This document shows positions 32,101 to 43,071 of a stretch of 64,000 bases of DNA, piece after piece. Positions within the stretch are counted from its first letter, which is position 1. Each line of letters starts with the position of its first letter. This DNA comes from Herbaspirillum rhizosphaerae (GTDB taxonomy: Bacteria; Pseudomonadota; Gammaproteobacteria; Burkholderiales; Burkholderiaceae_D), in the NCBI RefSeq assembly GCF_001189965.1, contig NZ_LFLU01000002.1:496001-560000 (forward strand). Direction: 5' to 3'. The translations under genes were made by a program, and so were the position numbers. The notes beneath the pieces are model-generated. The model ran no database searches. It was not told the origin of the DNA and was given only the letters and a program-made list of their open reading frames with translations.

Positions 32101-33851
32101 TGATCTCCGCCGATCAGATCCAGATCAAGATGGCGCAGGGCGCGAAGCCAGGCGAAGGCGGCCAGCTGCCGGGCCATAAGGTCACCGATTACATCGCGAC
32201 CTTGCGCGTGTCGGTGCCGGGCGTCGGCCTGATTTCGCCGCCGCCGCACCATGACATCTATTCGATCGAAGATCTGGCGCAGTTGATCCACGATCTGAAG
32301 AACGTCAATCCGCGCGCCTCGATCTCGGTCAAGCTGGTGTCGGAAGTCGGCGTCGGCACGGTTGCCGCAGGCGTTGCCAAGGCCAAGTCGGATCACGTCG
32401 TGATCGCCGGCCATGACGGCGGCACCGGCGCTTCGCCGCTGTCCTCGATCAAGCATGCCGGTTCGCCATGGGAACTCGGCCTGGCCGAAACACAGCAAAC
32501 TTTGGTGCTGAACGGATTGCGTAACCGCATCCGCGTGCAGGCCGACGGTCAGATGAAGACCGGCCGCGACGTTGTCATCGGCGCGCTGCTGGGCGCGGAC
32601 GAATTCGGTTTCGCCACCGCACCGCTGGTGGTCGAAGGCTGCATCATGATGCGCAAATGCCATCTGAACACCTGCCCGGTCGGTGTGGCGACTCAGGATC
32701 CGGTCCTGCGCGCCAAGTTCTCCGGCAAGCCTGAACACGTGGTCAACTTCTTCTTCTTCATCGCGGAAGAAGCGCGTCAGATCATGGCGCAACTGGGCAT
32801 CCGCACTTTCAACGAACTGATCGGCCGCTCCGATCTGCTGGACCGCACCAAGGCGATCCAGCACTGGAAGGCGCAGGGCCTGGACTTCAGCAAGATCTTC
32901 TATCAACCGGTCAGCGCAACGCCATACTTCCACACCGAAGAGCAGGACCACGGTCTGGACAAGGCGCTGGATCACAAGCTCATCGCACAGGCGCGTATCG
33001 CGCTGGACAAGGGTGAGAAGGTTTCCTTCATCTCGCCGATCCGCAACCTGAACCGCACCGTCGGCGCCATGTTGTCGGGTGAAGTGGCCAAGCGTTACGG
33101 CAATGAAGGTCTGCCGGATGACACCATCCATATCCAGCTGCAGGGCACCGCAGGCCAGTCGGCCGGTGCATTCCTGGCGCACGGCGTGACGCTGGATCTG
33201 GTCGGCGAAGGCAACGATTACGTCGGCAAGGGCTTGTCGGGCGGCCGCATCATCGTGCGTCCGAACACCGAGTTCCGCGGCCGCGCGGTCGACAATATGA
33301 TCTCCGGCAACACCGTGCTGTACGGCGCGACAACCGGCGAAGCGTTCATCAACGGCGTGGTCGGTGAGCGTTTCGCGGTGCGTAACTCCGGTGCGATTGC
33401 CGTTGTCGAAGGCACCGGCGATCACGGTTGCGAATACATGACCGGCGGCACCGTTGTCGTACTGGGCGGCACCGGCCGTAACTTTGCGGCAGGTATGTCA
33501 GGCGGCATTGCTTACGTCTACGACGAGACCGGCGACTTCGCAGGCAAGTGCAACATGGCCATGGTCGCGCTGGACAAGGTCCTGTCCGATACCGAGCAGG
33601 AAGCCTCGACCGATCGCGCTGTCTGGCACAGCCTGCAACGCGGCGGCAACGGCCAGACCGATGAAGTGATTTTGCGTGGTCTGATCGAGCGTCACTTCAA
33701 GTACACCGGCAGCACGCGTGCGCGCTACCTGCTGGACAACTGGGCGGCATCGCGCGGCAAGTTCGTCAAGGTCTTCCCGACCGAGTACAAACGTGCGCTG
33801 GGCGAACTGAATGCTGCCAAAGCGACGCCCAAGGACAAGGTCCCGGCATAA
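29175..33851 (+). CDS. gltB: Glutamate synthase (NADPH) large subunit
   Basis: Transfers the amide of glutamine to 2-oxoglutarate, the GOGAT step of ammonia assimilation. From ATG 29175 ([20 protein letters not shown]) it has 1558 residues; GGAG at 29164-29167 supports this start over a frame opening at 29103. The catalytic Cys of the class II amidotransferase domain is in DACGVGF, and the preceding residues are the usual propeptide. Then come a central domain, the FMN-binding TIM barrel ([19 protein letters not shown]) with the 3Fe-4S motif [15 protein letters not shown], and the C-terminal GXGXG beta-helix ([21 protein letters not shown]). gltD follows after 115 bp. Confidence 0.97.
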   Translation: MHAQGLYDPANEHDACGVGFIAHIKGKKNHSIVEQGLLILKNLDHRGAVGADPLMGDGAGILIQIPDQYYREEMSKQGVELPPPGEYGVGMIFLPKENASRIACEQEIERSVLAEGQVVLGWRDVPVDMDMPMSPTVREKEPVIRQIFIGRGPDIMVTDALERKLYVIRKSSGHAIQALNLIHGKEFFVPSMSARTVVYKGLLLADQVGVYYKDLQDPRCVSALALVHQRFSTNTFPEWPLAHPYRLIAHNGEINTVKGNFNWMRAREGVMQSAVLGDDLKKLFPLIYEGQSDTACFDNALELLLMAGYPLAQAMMMMVPEAWENHTLMDDNRRAFYEYHAAMMEPWDGPAALAFTDGRHIGGTLDRNGLRPARYIVTDDDLVVMASESGVLPIPESKIIQKWRLQPGKMFLIDLDAGRIIDDKELKDTYANAKPYKQWISSVRVKLDELKAEPFESGSTIPLLDRQQVFGYTQEDVKFLMAPMASGGEEAIGSMGNDSPLAVMSNKNKTLYNYFKQLFAQVTNPPIDPIREAMVMSLVSFIGPRPNLLDTNNINPPMRLEVSQPILDYADIAKLRNISAHTGGKFKSHELNICYPVAWGKEGIEARLASLCAKAVDAVKSGHNILIISDRKVDSEQVAIPALLATSAIHLHLVSKGMRTSTGLVVDTGSARETHHFALLAGYGAEAIHPYLAMDTLTEMAKGLPGDLSGDKAIYNFQKAIGKGLLKVMSKMGISTYMSYCGAQIFEAIGLNKALVDKYFKGTASNVEGIGVFEVAEEALRLHRAAFSSDPVLANALDAGGEYAFRIRGEEHMWTPDAIAKLQHSTRANNFNSYKEYAQIINDQSKRHMTLRGLFEFKIDPSKAISIDEVEPAKEIVKRFATGAMSLGSISTEAHATLAIAMNRIGGKSNTGEGGEDVNRYRNELKGIPIKQGATLASEIGKDVIEVDIPLQAGDSLRSRIKQVASGRFGVSAEYLISADQIQIKMAQGAKPGEGGQLPGHKVTDYIATLRVSVPGVGLISPPPHHDIYSIEDLAQLIHDLKNVNPRASISVKLVSEVGVGTVAAGVAKAKSDHVVIAGHDGGTGASPLSSIKHAGSPWELGLAETQQTLVLNGLRNRIRVQADGQMKTGRDVVIGALLGADEFGFATAPLVVEGCIMMRKCHLNTCPVGVATQDPVLRAKFSGKPEHVVNFFFFIAEEARQIMAQLGIRTFNELIGRSDLLDRTKAIQHWKAQGLDFSKIFYQPVSATPYFHTEEQDHGLDKALDHKLIAQARIALDKGEKVSFISPIRNLNRTVGAMLSGEVAKRYGNEGLPDDTIHIQLQGTAGQSAGAFLAHGVTLDLVGEGNDYVGKGLSGGRIIVRPNTEFRGRAVDNMISGNTVLYGATTGEAFINGVVGERFAVRNSGAIAVVEGTGDHGCEYMTGGTVVVLGGTGRNFAAGMSGGIAYVYDETGDFAGKCNMAMVALDKVLSDTEQEASTDRAVWHSLQRGGNGQTDEVILRGLIERHFKYTGSTRARYLLDNWAASRGKFVKVFPTEYKRALGELNAAKATPKDKVPA

Positions 33852-33966
33852 GCAACTTCCCGGACCAGCCTGAACGATCGATATCAACATACGCAAGGCT
33901 GACGATTTTTAACGACAACGACAGAATCGTCAGCCGCCTATCCTTAGCGAAGAATGTGAGTGGAAA

Positions 33967-35430
33967 ATGGGTAAAGTAACCGGCTTTATGGAATATGAGC
34001 GCCTGAAAGAGGCGAGCGAAGCGCCGCAGACGCGCATGAAGCATTACAAGGAATTTGTCCTGCATCTGGGCGATGCGGAAGCCAAGACGCAAGGCGCACG
34101 CTGCATGGATTGCGGCATCCCGTTCTGCAACAACGGCTGCCCGGTCAACAACATCATCCCCGACTGGAACGACCTGGTCTACCGCGGCGACTACAAGGAA
34201 GCATTGGACACGCTGCACTCGACCAACAACTTCCCCGAATTCACCGGCCGCATCTGCCCGGCGCCGTGCGAGGCCGCCTGCACGCTCGGCATCAACAGCG
34301 ACGCCGTCGGCATCAAGTCGATCGAGCATTTCATCATCGACAAGGGTTGGGAAAACGGCTGGGTCACGCCGCAACCGGCCGCCGTCAAGACCGGCAAGAA
34401 GGTCGCCGTGGTCGGCTCCGGTCCTGCCGGCCTGGCCGCTGCACAACAGCTGGCGCGTGCCGGCCATGACGTGACCGTGTTCGAAAAGAACGACCGCGTC
34501 GGCGGCCTGCTGCGTTACGGTATTCCCGACTTCAAGATGGAAAAGTCGCACATCGACCTGCGCGTCGAGCAGATGCAAGCCGAAGGCGTCGTGTTCCGCA
34601 CCAGCACCCTGGTGGGCAAGGACTTCCCTGCCAACATCACCAACTGGTCCAAGGAAACGGTTTCCCCCGACGAGCTGAAGAAAGATTTCGACGCAGTGGT
34701 CATCGCCGGCGGTGCAGAGCTGCCGCGCGACTTGCCGGTGCCGGGGCGTGAATTGAAGGGCGTGCATTTCGCCATGGAATTCCTGCCGCTGCAAAACAAG
34801 GTCAACGCCGGCGACAAGCTCAAGGGCCAGATCATGGCGACTGACAAGCACGTGGTCGTGATCGGCGGCGGCGATACCGGTTCCGATTGCGTCGGCACCT
34901 CGAACCGTCACGGCGCCGCTTCGGTCGCCCAGTTCGAGCTGATGCCGCAACCGCCGGAAACAGAAAACAAGCCTATGGTCTGGCCGTACTGGCCGACCAA
35001 GCTGCGCACCTCGTCGTCGCATGAAGAAGGTTGCGACCGCGATTGGGCAGTGGCGACCAAGCGTCTGGAAGGCAAAAACGGCAAGGTGGAAAAGCTGATC
35101 GCTGCGCGCGTCGAATGGAAGGACGGCAAGATGCAGGAAGTGCCGAACTCCGAATTCGAGATGAAGGCTGATCTGGTGCTGCTGGCCATGGGCTTCGTCT
35201 CGCCGGTGCAGCAAGTGCTGGAGTCGTTCGGCGTCGACAAGGACCAGCGCGGCAACGCCAAGGCCACAACGGATGGTGAAGGCTGCTACAAGACCTCGGT
35301 CGACAAGGTGTTTGCTGCGGGCGACATGCGCCGCGGCCAGTCGCTGGTGGTCTGGGCAATTCGCGAAGGCCGTCAATGCGCACGCGCAGTGGATGAATTC
35401 CTGATGGGCTCGTCGGTGCTGCCACGCTGA
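33967..35430 (+). CDS. gltD: Glutamate synthase (NADPH) small subunit
   Basis: 487-residue beta subunit that passes electrons from NADPH through FAD and 4Fe-4S clusters to GltB. N-terminal cluster cysteines are in [14 protein letters not shown] and [12 protein letters not shown]-binding [20 protein letters not shown] is near 144 and the NADPH-binding [14 protein letters not shown] near 296. The C-terminal [18 protein letters not shown] closes the FAD site. Full length, cotranscribed with gltB, and followed by an intrinsic terminator. Confidence 0.97.
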   Translation: MGKVTGFMEYERLKEASEAPQTRMKHYKEFVLHLGDAEAKTQGARCMDCGIPFCNNGCPVNNIIPDWNDLVYRGDYKEALDTLHSTNNFPEFTGRICPAPCEAACTLGINSDAVGIKSIEHFIIDKGWENGWVTPQPAAVKTGKKVAVVGSGPAGLAAAQQLARAGHDVTVFEKNDRVGGLLRYGIPDFKMEKSHIDLRVEQMQAEGVVFRTSTLVGKDFPANITNWSKETVSPDELKKDFDAVVIAGGAELPRDLPVPGRELKGVHFAMEFLPLQNKVNAGDKLKGQIMATDKHVVVIGGGDTGSDCVGTSNRHGAASVAQFELMPQPPETENKPMVWPYWPTKLRTSSSHEEGCDRDWAVATKRLEGKNGKVEKLIAARVEWKDGKMQEVPNSEFEMKADLVLLAMGFVSPVQQVLESFGVDKDQRGNAKATTDGEGCYKTSVDKVFAAGDMRRGQSLVVWAIREGRQCARAVDEFLMGSSVLPR

Positions 35431-35459
35431 TACGCAAACATGTAGGCATGCAAGTAAAG

Positions 35460-35494
35460 AAAGCCGGATTGACGAAAGTCTTTCCGGCTTTTTT
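35460..35494 (+). terminator. Terminator of the gltBD operon
   Basis: AAAGCCGGA (35460-35468) pairs with TCCGGCTT (35483-35490), followed by a T-run to 35494. It is 30 bp after the gltD stop. Confidence 0.87.
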
Positions 35495-35637
35495 ACTTTG
35501 CAGCTCAGCTGTGCGATTGGCTGCGAGCGACCGAAATCAGTCTCGCGTCAGCCCGAATCGGGCTTGCTCAAGTACAATGGACTCACTTTTCAGACATGGC
35601 AGATCGGCGGCCTTGCCGGCGATAACCGAAGAACAAC

Positions 35638-37428
35638 ATGACTACCCCGATTCGCTACAGCATCACCTCCAACGATTGCGTCTCTCACGTGTTCGACGTC
35701 ACCCTGACAGTCGATGCGCCGGCTGCCGACGGACAAATATTTTCCTTGCCCGCGTGGATTCCCGGCAGCTACATGATTCGCGAATTCGCGCGCAACATCG
35801 TCCAGATCCGCGGCGAAGCCGGCGGCAAGAAGGTGGTGTTGCGCAAGCTCGACAAGCACAGCTGGCGCGCCGCGCCGTGTACCGGCCCGCTGACGCTGAG
35901 CTATCAGGTCTACGCCTGGGACTTGTCGGTGCGCACCGCGCATCTGGATCAGACCCACGCCTTCTTCAACGGCACCAGCGTATTCTTGCGCGTCGAAGGG
36001 CAGGAACAGTCGGAGCATGTCGTCGACATTCGCCGTCCGGACGGCGACGCCTACAAGCGCTGGCGCGTGGCGACGTCATTGCCCGAGCTGAAGGCCAAGC
36101 GCTATGGTTTTGGCACTTACGTCGCCGCAGATTACGACGAACTGATCGACCATCCGGTTGAGCTGGGCGATTTTGCGCTGACCACGTTCACTGCACATGG
36201 CGTGCCGCACGATATCGTCATCACCGGCAATGTGCCGAATCTGGACATGGCGCGCTTGTCCTCCGATCTCAAGAAAATCTGCGAAGCGCAGATCGCTTTC
36301 TTCGAGCCGAAAAGCAAGCGTGCGCCGATGTCGCGCTATGTGTTCATGACCATGGTCGTCGGCGACGGTTACGGCGGGTTGGAGCATCGCGCATCGACCG
36401 CGCTGATCTGCGCGCGCAGCGATCTGCCGGTGAAGGGCAAGGCGGAATCGACCGACGGCTATCGCACCTATCTCGGCTTGTGCAGCCACGAATATTTCCA
36501 CACCTGGAACGTCAAGCGCATCAAGCCGGCGATGTTCGCGCCCTACGATTTACGGGAAGAGGGCTATACCTCGCTGCTGTGGCTGTTCGAAGGATTCACC
36601 AGTTACTACGACGATCTGTTCCTGGTGCGCACCGGTCTGATCGATACGCCGGATTATCTGAAGATGCTGTCGAAGACCGTCAACGGTGTCTTGCGCGGCA
36701 GCGGCCGGCGCAAGCAGAGCGTGGCGGAATCGAGCTTTGACGCCTGGGTCAAATACTATCGCCAAGATGAAAATGCCCCGAACGCTATCGTCAGCTATTA
36801 CACCAAGGGCTCGCTCGTGGCGCTGGGTCTCGACCTGACGATACGCGCGGAAACCAAGGGCCGCAAATCGCTGGACGACGTGATGCTGGCGCTGTGGCAG
36901 CGCTTCGGCCGCGATTTCTATAGCCGCAAGGGTGGCAAGGGCGTCGGTGAAGACGAGGCGGAGGCCTTGTTCGAAGAAGTCGGCGGCGTGAAGCTGAAGC
37001 GCTTCTTCGACCGCTACATTCGCGGCACCGAAGACCTGCCGCTGGAGCAATTGATGGCGCCGTTCGGCGTTGCCTATGCCGATGTACGCAAGGATGCCCG
37101 GCCCGGCATGAACGTGCGCGTGACGCGCGACGGCGGCGATGCCAAGCTTGCCAACGTGTATGAAGGCGGAGCAGGGCAGCGCGCCGGATTATCGGCCGGC
37201 GACAAGCTGGTGGCGCTGGATGGCGTTCGTATTCCGCCGGCAGGCATGGACGGTCTGCTGGCGCGCTATAGCGAGAACGACGTGGTTGAATTGCACGTGT
37301 TCCGTCGCGACGAGCTGATGTGTTTCAAGGTTAAGTTGAAGAATGACGGCGCGCCGCAAGTCGCGCTGACTGCGCAAGACAAGCCGGTTGCTTTGGTACG
37401 CAAGCGCAAGGCGTGGTTGGGAAGATAA
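35638..37428 (+). CDS. M61-family metallopeptidase with PDZ domain
   Basis: 596 residues. N-terminal beta domain with LPAWIPGSYMIREFARNI near 37-54; the catalytic domain has the exopeptidase-type motif GLEHRAST near 257 and the zinc site HEYFH (284-288) with third ligand E318 in LWLFEGFTSYY. A PDZ domain spans about 480-570 (GAGQRAGLSAGDKLVALDGV). No signal peptide is seen, so it is probably cytoplasmic. M61 enzymes are glycyl or acidic aminopeptidases; the exact specificity is unknown. It is a single gene ending at a shared bidirectional terminator. Confidence 0.93.
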   Translation: MTTPIRYSITSNDCVSHVFDVTLTVDAPAADGQIFSLPAWIPGSYMIREFARNIVQIRGEAGGKKVVLRKLDKHSWRAAPCTGPLTLSYQVYAWDLSVRTAHLDQTHAFFNGTSVFLRVEGQEQSEHVVDIRRPDGDAYKRWRVATSLPELKAKRYGFGTYVAADYDELIDHPVELGDFALTTFTAHGVPHDIVITGNVPNLDMARLSSDLKKICEAQIAFFEPKSKRAPMSRYVFMTMVVGDGYGGLEHRASTALICARSDLPVKGKAESTDGYRTYLGLCSHEYFHTWNVKRIKPAMFAPYDLREEGYTSLLWLFEGFTSYYDDLFLVRTGLIDTPDYLKMLSKTVNGVLRGSGRRKQSVAESSFDAWVKYYRQDENAPNAIVSYYTKGSLVALGLDLTIRAETKGRKSLDDVMLALWQRFGRDFYSRKGGKGVGEDEAEALFEEVGGVKLKRFFDRYIRGTEDLPLEQLMAPFGVAYADVRKDARPGMNVRVTRDGGDAKLANVYEGGAGQRAGLSAGDKLVALDGVRIPPAGMDGLLARYSENDVVELHVFRRDELMCFKVKLKNDGAPQVALTAQDKPVALVRKRKAWLGR

Positions 37429-37490
37429 TCTTGAATTGAGTTTCGGCGTCGGTTTTGCTGTTTTACTGCCGATGCCGGAAATGCAGGCAA

Positions 37491-37519
37491 TAAAAAACCC
37501 GCCGAAGCGGGTTTTTTAT
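37491..37519. terminator. Bidirectional terminator between the M61 peptidase and rplY
   Basis: AACCCGC, loop CGAA, GCGGGTT, with AAAA on the left and TTTT on the right. It serves the two convergent genes. Confidence 0.92.
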
Positions 37520-37545
37520 TTGATGCTGCTTTGCCGAATCGAAGA

Positions 37546-38154
37546 TTACTTCGCTTCTGCGTCGCCTGCTGCAGGTGCTGCGCCTTCAGCTTCAACCTTG
37601 CCGGCTGGCACCGAAGCGGTCGCAACTGTCAGGTTTTCTTGCGAAACAGCAGTCACGCCGTTTGGCAATTGCAGGTCGGCCAAGTGGATCGAATGACCAA
37701 CTTCCAGCTTCGACAGATCGACGGAAACGAATTCCGGCAGATCCTTAGGCAGGCAGGAGATGTCCAGTTCGCTCATGACGTGGCTGATGATGCCCGACGA
37801 CAGCTTGACGGCCGGCGAGACTTCAGAGTTCACGAAGTGCAGCGGCACCTTGACGTGGATCTTTTGCGAAGCGTCGACGCGTTGGAAGTCAACGTGCAGA
37901 ACCAGTTGCTTGTACGCGTGGACTTGGAAGTCGCGCAGCAGAACTTGTTCAACCTTGCCTTCGATTTCCAGATCGAGGATCGACGAGTGGAAGGCTTCTT
38001 TCTTCAACGCATGGTACAGCGCGTTGTGGTCCAGAGCGATGTTCAGCGGTGCAGCGGTACCGCCGTAGACGATAGCTGGTGTTTGACCAGCAATGCGCAG
38101 GCGGCGGCTCGCTCCGGTCCCCTGCTCTTTGCGTGGAAATGCGATAACTTTCAT
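37546..38154 (-). CDS. rplY: 50S ribosomal protein L25 (Ctc type)
   Basis: Binds 5S rRNA in the large subunit. 202 residues from ATG 38154 ([20 protein letters not shown]), with GGAG seven bases upstream; an upstream in-frame start would overlap that site. N-terminal L25 beta-barrel ([25 protein letters not shown] block) and a C-terminal Ctc/TL5 extension ending in an Ala-rich tail ([10 protein letters not shown]). It follows prs in the conserved order ispE, tRNA-Gln, prs, rplY. Confidence 0.95.
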   Translation of the reverse strand: MKVIAFPRKEQGTGASRRLRIAGQTPAIVYGGTAAPLNIALDHNALYHALKKEAFHSSILDLEIEGKVEQVLLRDFQVHAYKQLVLHVDFQRVDASQKIHVKVPLHFVNSEVSPAVKLSSGIISHVMSELDISCLPKDLPEFVSVDLSKLEVGHSIHLADLQLPNGVTAVSQENLTVATASVPAGKVEAEGAAPAAGDAEAK

Positions 38155-38270
38155 GTGAAACTCCAAAGGTTGCGGGACTTTCGTCTCGCGTTAAAAATCC
38201 CCCGCGACCAGGGGATTCAAGGATCCCGCCGTTTGCACGGCAGGATTAAAACTGAATCTGAATCTAAAAC

Positions 38271-39221
38271 TTATTCTGCAAACAGCGACATCACCGAGTC
38301 GCCCTTGCTGATGCGCTTGAATGTCTCGGCCAGCAGGCTGGCGCAAGTCAGTTGGCGAATCTTGCCGCAGGCCTTGGCGGCGTCCGACAGCGGAATCGTG
38401 TCGGTGACGACCAGCTCGTCCAGCGGCGAATTGGCGATGCGATCCAGCGCCGGGCCGGACAAAACAGGGTGCGTACAGTAAGCAACAACCTTCTTGGCGC
38501 CGCGCTCTTTCAATACTTCGGCAGCCTTGGTCAGCGTGCCGGCGGTATCGACCATGTCATCCATGATCACGCAGTTGCGGCCTTCGACTTCGCCGATGAT
38601 GTTCATGACTTCCGACACGTTCGCTTTCGGGCGGCGTTTGTCGATGATCGCCAGGTCGCAGCCGAGGCGCTTCGCCAATGCACGGGCGCGCACCACGCCG
38701 CCGACGTCGGGCGACACGACCAGCAGGTCGTCGTAATTCTTGCTCACCAGATCGCCCAGCAAAATCGGCGATGCATAGATGTTGTCGACCGGAATGTCGA
38801 AGAAACCCTGAATCTGGTCAGCGTGCAAGTCCATGATCAGGACGCGTTCAACGCCGGCTTCCTGCAGCATGTTGGCGACGACCTTGGCCGAAATCGCAAC
38901 ACGGGCGGAACGCGGACGGCGATCCTGGCGGGCATAACCATAGTACGGAATGGCAGCAGTGATACGGCCGGCGGAAGCACGCTTCAACGCATCAACCATG
39001 ATCATGATTTCCATCAGGTTGTCGTTGGTCGGCGCACAGGTCGACTGCAACACGAAAACGTCTTTACCGCGCACGTTTTCGTTGATCTCGACCATCACTT
39101 CACCGTCGGAGAACTTCGAAACATTGGCCTTGCCCAACGGGATACCTAATTTTTCGACGACGCCTTGCGCCAGTTCCGGGTTGGCGCTGCCGGTAAAAAC
39201 CATCAGGTTTTCGTATGCCAT
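38271..39221 (-). CDS. prs: Ribose-phosphate pyrophosphokinase
   Basis: Makes PRPP from ribose 5-phosphate and ATP. 316 residues, the standard class I length. Landmarks: [14 protein letters not shown] at the N-terminus, [14 protein letters not shown], the ATP-binding [20 protein letters not shown] loop near 95-115, and the PRPP-binding signature [17 protein letters not shown] near 218-234. Upstream on the same strand is tRNA-Gln, downstream rplY; all three are likely one transcription unit with ispE. Confidence 0.97.
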   Translation of the reverse strand: MAYENLMVFTGSANPELAQGVVEKLGIPLGKANVSKFSDGEVMVEINENVRGKDVFVLQSTCAPTNDNLMEIMIMVDALKRASAGRITAAIPYYGYARQDRRPRSARVAISAKVVANMLQEAGVERVLIMDLHADQIQGFFDIPVDNIYASPILLGDLVSKNYDDLLVVSPDVGGVVRARALAKRLGCDLAIIDKRRPKANVSEVMNIIGEVEGRNCVIMDDMVDTAGTLTKAAEVLKERGAKKVVAYCTHPVLSGPALDRIANSPLDELVVTDTIPLSDAAKACGKIRQLTCASLLAETFKRISKGDSVMSLFAE

Positions 39222-39353
39222 ATGGGTATCCCTGAATGCAATCGTTTAAAAGTCGAAAAGCCGACAATGCTTGACTGTACAGTCTTGCGTTGACGGCTTA
39301 TCTCTTTGGCTTCTTTTTTCTTTATCGGGCGATGTAAAACTGCCCAAATTTAA

Positions 39354-39430
39354 TGGCAGGGGAACAAGGATTCGAACCTTGGAATGCTGGAATCAAAATC
39401 CAGTGCCTTAACCAACTTGGCGATTCCCCT
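39354..39430 (-). tRNA. tRNA-Gln (anticodon TTG)
   Basis: 77 nt including the encoded CCA. Acceptor arms AGGGGAA (39430-39424) and TTCCCCT, discriminator G, CCA at 39356-39354. The anticodon stem CTGGA/TCCAG encloses TTTTGAT, giving anticodon TTG, and the T-loop GGTTCGAATCC is standard. It lies between ispE and prs, as in other betaproteobacteria. Confidence 0.97.
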
Positions 39431-39506
39431 ACGCAATCTGCTGTTTGCCGCCGAACCGACTACACTTTTAACATCGCGTGCAATTCGTCGTCAAACCAAT
39501 TCTTGG

Positions 39507-40376
39507 TTACGAACTTGTCAAATGGGCGAGAGGATGTTCCTGCATCGCTTTGGCTTTCCAAGCTATCCATTTCGAAGGTACTTGTTTCAGTACTTCGTCG
39601 GCTTGATGTTCGTGTTCAAAAGAACAAAACACGCAAGCGCCGGATCCTGTCATCCTTGCGTTTCCGAATGTCTTGAGCCACTTGATGGCTTCTGCGACAG
39701 GAGGAAACTGCTTGGCAGCCACCACTTCTAAGTCGTTTTTTCCGAAGTCGCTATCGAGAAGATTATGCGCTTCAGGAAAGTCCGTTATTCTGACGACTTT
39801 TGTATCCCTTGTCAATTCTTCTGACGAAAAAATTATCGCGGTCGGCACAGAGACCCCCGGCTCGATCACCACGAACCAGCGGTTGGCGGTTTCCAGGGCG
39901 ATCAGCTCTTCACCGACGCCCTCGGCAAACGCATTGCGGCCGAACAAGAAGAAGGGCACATCGGCGCCCAATTGCAGCCCCAGCGCCATCAATTGTGCGC
40001 GCGTCAGCCCGGTTTGCCACAGATGATTCAAGACCATCAGCGTCGTCGCTGCATCGGACGAGCCGCCGCCGAGGCCGCCGCCCATGGGAAGCTGCTTGCG
40101 GACGGTGATATCGGCGCCGAGATGGGGCTTGCCGCTGGCGGTTTGCAGCAAGCGGGCGGCGCGCACCACCAGATCGGTCTCTTCCGGCACGCCGGCTAGC
40201 TCGTTGGTGCGGTGAATGCGGCCGTCGGCGCGCACGGAAAAATCCAGCGTGTCGCAGCGATCCAGCAGTTGAAATACCGTTTGCAGCAGGTGATAGCCGT
40301 CGGCGCGACGGCCGGTCACGTGCAGGAACAGGTTCAGTTTTGCCGGGGCGGGGCAGTTGGACAGGCTTGCTTGCAT
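39507..40376 (-). CDS. ispE: 4-diphosphocytidyl-2-C-methyl-D-erythritol kinase
   Basis: GHMP kinase of the MEP isoprenoid pathway, 289 residues. N-terminal [20 protein letters not shown] contains the catalytic Lys region; the ATP loop is [20 protein letters not shown] near 95-114, and the C-terminal [11 protein letters not shown] completes the GHMP signature. It follows lolB by 70 bp, with tRNA-Gln downstream. The pathway feeds undecaprenyl and ubiquinone synthesis. Confidence 0.96.
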   Translation of the reverse strand: MQASLSNCPAPAKLNLFLHVTGRRADGYHLLQTVFQLLDRCDTLDFSVRADGRIHRTNELAGVPEETDLVVRAARLLQTASGKPHLGADITVRKQLPMGGGLGGGSSDAATTLMVLNHLWQTGLTRAQLMALGLQLGADVPFFLFGRNAFAEGVGEELIALETANRWFVVIEPGVSVPTAIIFSSEELTRDTKVVRITDFPEAHNLLDSDFGKNDLEVVAAKQFPPVAEAIKWLKTFGNARMTGSGACVFCSFEHEHQADEVLKQVPSKWIAWKAKAMQEHPLAHLTSS

Positions 40377-40446
40377 GAATCGGTGTGGGGAATCGTTGGT
40401 GTTGCGGTGACGAGCGCCGATCAGGGGCCGGCGCCCGGATATCTGG

Positions 40447-41076
40447 TTAATGGCTTTGCCAGTTGTCGATCACGATGCGGATCGATACCGGGCCGGCCTG
40501 TTTGGTGTCGCGTGCCAGATCGATGCGTTTGGGGCGATTCTGGGCCGTTTTGGCGGCATCGTCTTGCCATTCGCCGTAACTCAGGGTCCAGCCGTCACGG
40601 GTGGTAAGGCGCACCGTATCGCGGGAAGGCTGCGCAACAAAGGGTTTGCCGTCGGCGCCGCGTCCGAATCCTTGCAGCCAGTCGCGCAGGCCGGACACCG
40701 GCAACGGCCAGCCCAGCGCCTGTTCTGTCAGGACATCGACATCGGCGGCCGACATCGGCGGCTTGCCCGATTGCGTCAGGACGGCGATGCCCGGCTTGAT
40801 GTCGATGGTTGCCAGCGTCTGGCCCAGCGGCGAGAGCAGGCTGAGAACGATATGCCGCGCGCTCTGATTCCAGGTGAAGCTGCCGTGCACGGCCTGTTCG
40901 CGGCGGTCTTGTTCATAGCGGATTGACAGGCGACCGCTGAGGTCGATGGCGTCGCTGTAATGGCGTTCGACGGCAGGGCCGTTATCTGCGCTTTCCGGCG
41001 GTGCAACGGTGGCGCAGCCGGCGGCCAGCATGACCAGGCATGCCGCTGCGCTGTGCTTCAACAAATTCATGGTCAT
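40447..41076 (-). CDS. lolB: Outer-membrane lipoprotein receptor LolB
   Basis: Accepts lipoproteins from LolA and inserts them in the outer membrane. 209 residues with a lipoprotein signal ending LAAGC (Cys near 21). LolB traits: [30 protein letters not shown] beta strands near 47-70, [12 protein letters not shown], and [21 protein letters not shown] near 115-135. ATG 41076 or 41070 are both possible. It starts 22 bp after the TPR gene stop, so is probably coupled to it. Confidence 0.93.
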   Translation of the reverse strand: MTMNLLKHSAAACLVMLAAGCATVAPPESADNGPAVERHYSDAIDLSGRLSIRYEQDRREQAVHGSFTWNQSARHIVLSLLSPLGQTLATIDIKPGIAVLTQSGKPPMSAADVDVLTEQALGWPLPVSGLRDWLQGFGRGADGKPFVAQPSRDTVRLTTRDGWTLSYGEWQDDAAKTAQNRPKRIDLARDTKQAGPVSIRIVIDNWQSH

Positions 41077-41097
41077 ATCAGGCTGCTTGTCCGCGGA

Positions 41098-42900
41098 TCA
41101 GAGCTGAACCTTGAGGCGGTCCAGGGTGCTCTTGAGCACGTCGTTTTTCGGATCCTTGGCTTGCGCTTCACGCCACAGCTTTTTGGCTTCGTCCTGTTTG
41201 CCGCGTGCCCAGAGGATTTCGCCGAGATGGATGCCGATTTCCGGATCGGGACGCAGGCCGTAGGCGCGGCGCAATTCTTTCTCGGCCTCGTCCAGGTTAC
41301 CCATGCGGAATTCCGCCCAGCCCAGGCTGTCGGCAATGAATGGATCTTCCGGCGCCAGTTCCACCGCCTTCTTGATTAGCGTCACGGCTTCCGGCAGGCG
41401 GATGTTGCGATCGGCCAGCGAATAGCCCAGCGCGTTGTAGGCGTGCTGGTTGTTCGGCGCCAGCGCGATGATCTTGCGCAGCGAGGTTTCCATGTCCTGA
41501 TAGTTGCCGGTCTTGTCGGTCACCATCGCATAGTCGTACAGCAGGTCGGTGCTGTCCGGGAAGCGTTTCAGGCCTGCCGACAATACGTCCGACGCATCCT
41601 GGTAGCGCTCGCTGTCGCGCAGGATCTGCGCTTCGCCCTGAATCAGCTGCAGCAGCTCGCGGTCGTTGCCGGCATCCGATTGCGCTTGTTGCAGCACTTT
41701 GCGGGCGCCGTCGATGTCGCCGCTCTTGGCCATCAGTTGCCCGCGGCGGATTTGCACGGCGTTATAGGATTCACCCGGCTCGACCTGTTCCAGATACTTC
41801 AATGCGCCCGGAATATCGTTGCGCTCTTCGGCGATTTGCGACAGCAGCAACAGCGCTTGGGTCGGATCGCGTTCATCTTCCGGCTGGGCTGCGAGGACTT
41901 CCAGATAGCGCTTCAGGTAGGTTTCGCCTTCGGTCAGGTGATTGGTCTGCACATTCAGGATGCCCAACGCGTACAGCGTGGTCAGGTCGTCCTTGTCGTC
42001 CTTGAGCAAGGTCTGGAACTGGCTGCGCGCCTGTTCGAACTGTTTCTGCTCAACCAGTCCGCGCGCATAGGCGACGCGCACTTCGCGTGAATCCGGATAT
42101 TTCTTGAGGAAGTCGGAGACCAGCTTCATCGCTTCGACGCCGTCCGGCGTGACTTGCGCCAGCGTCAGGATCGCCAGTTCGGAATCGGGTTTGATCTTCA
42201 GCGCCTGTCTGGCTTCGTCGCGAGCGCGATCGCCGTCGCGGTTGGCATAGGCGCCTTGCGCCAGCGCGACATGGGTTTCGAGCAGCGTCGGATAGGGCGC
42301 CACGATGTCTTGCAGGATGGCGTAAGCGCCGGATTTGTCTTTGGCGCGCATCAGCAGGCGCTGGATTTGCAGGATCATCGGGCCGCGCGCCTGCGGATCG
42401 GCTTCTGCCAGGCGTTGCGCCATCAGCGGCTGGATTTCCGAAATATTGTCGCCCAACATGATCAGGCCCAGATAGTTCTGCAGGGCTTCATCCGAATGCG
42501 GCGCCAGTTCGGTCCACAGGCGCACGGCGGCCAGCGCCTCATTGGGGTGGCGTGCCGCCAGCGCCATTTCGGCAGCGCGTTTTGCCAGGCGAGGATCGCG
42601 GGTTTGCTGCGCCGCGCCCAGCAGGGTGACATAAGCTGCTTGCCACTGGCCGCGCTGGAAGGCGATTTCAGAGCTCATGATCCGGAACAGGACTTCATCG
42701 CTCAGCTCAGGCGTCGGCAGTGCGTCTTCCGGCTGCTGCGCCCTGGCTTTGGCTTGTCCCTTGCGGGCCGGTGTGGCTTTGACCAGAGTCTGCTTCTTGC
42801 TGCTTGCAACGGTAGTCGTATCGGTCTCGCTGGGTTGCCGCAGGCTGGCACACGCGGAGAGCATGACGGAGAGCGTTACAATGGCGAGAGGTTTTTTCAA
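41098..42900 (-). CDS. Tetratricopeptide-repeat lipoprotein
   Basis: About 600 residues built of TPR units through most of its length; clear ones include KYLEQVEPGESYNAVQIRRGQL and the C-terminal NNQHAYNALGYSLADRNIRL, EDPFIADSLGWAEFRMGNLD. The start is TTG 42900 with AGGA six bases upstream, giving the lipoprotein signal MKKPLAIVTLSVMLSACAS (lipid Cys 17); the longer frame from 42924 would bury this signal. The protein is likely anchored in the outer membrane as a scaffold. Its position before lolB is conserved in betaproteobacteria. Partners are unknown. Confidence 0.9.
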   Translation of the reverse strand: MKKPLAIVTLSVMLSACASLRQPSETDTTTVASSKKQTLVKATPARKGQAKARAQQPEDALPTPELSDEVLFRIMSSEIAFQRGQWQAAYVTLLGAAQQTRDPRLAKRAAEMALAARHPNEALAAVRLWTELAPHSDEALQNYLGLIMLGDNISEIQPLMAQRLAEADPQARGPMILQIQRLLMRAKDKSGAYAILQDIVAPYPTLLETHVALAQGAYANRDGDRARDEARQALKIKPDSELAILTLAQVTPDGVEAMKLVSDFLKKYPDSREVRVAYARGLVEQKQFEQARSQFQTLLKDDKDDLTTLYALGILNVQTNHLTEGETYLKRYLEVLAAQPEDERDPTQALLLLSQIAEERNDIPGALKYLEQVEPGESYNAVQIRRGQLMAKSGDIDGARKVLQQAQSDAGNDRELLQLIQGEAQILRDSERYQDASDVLSAGLKRFPDSTDLLYDYAMVTDKTGNYQDMETSLRKIIALAPNNQHAYNALGYSLADRNIRLPEAVTLIKKAVELAPEDPFIADSLGWAEFRMGNLDEAEKELRRAYGLRPDPEIGIHLGEILWARGKQDEAKKLWREAQAKDPKNDVLKSTLDRLKVQL

Positions 42901-43071
42901 GGGAAATCCTGAGTAATTTGGCAAATGAGCGGACAGACATTAATTTTACGCTCAACGGCATGCTTCTTGGTGTAAGCGAGTGTAAACCATCTGCCGTATG
43001 ATAGCGGCCCATAGTCGTCCATGCTTGCCCGTAAGCTTCTCTTGCAATCCCATTCAACCGTACGCGTTCCC

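Noticed and set aside
29190..33425. Long antisense frames over gltB
   Set aside because: Shadow of codon bias; gltB is unambiguous and no ribosome-binding site or domain supports the reverse strand.
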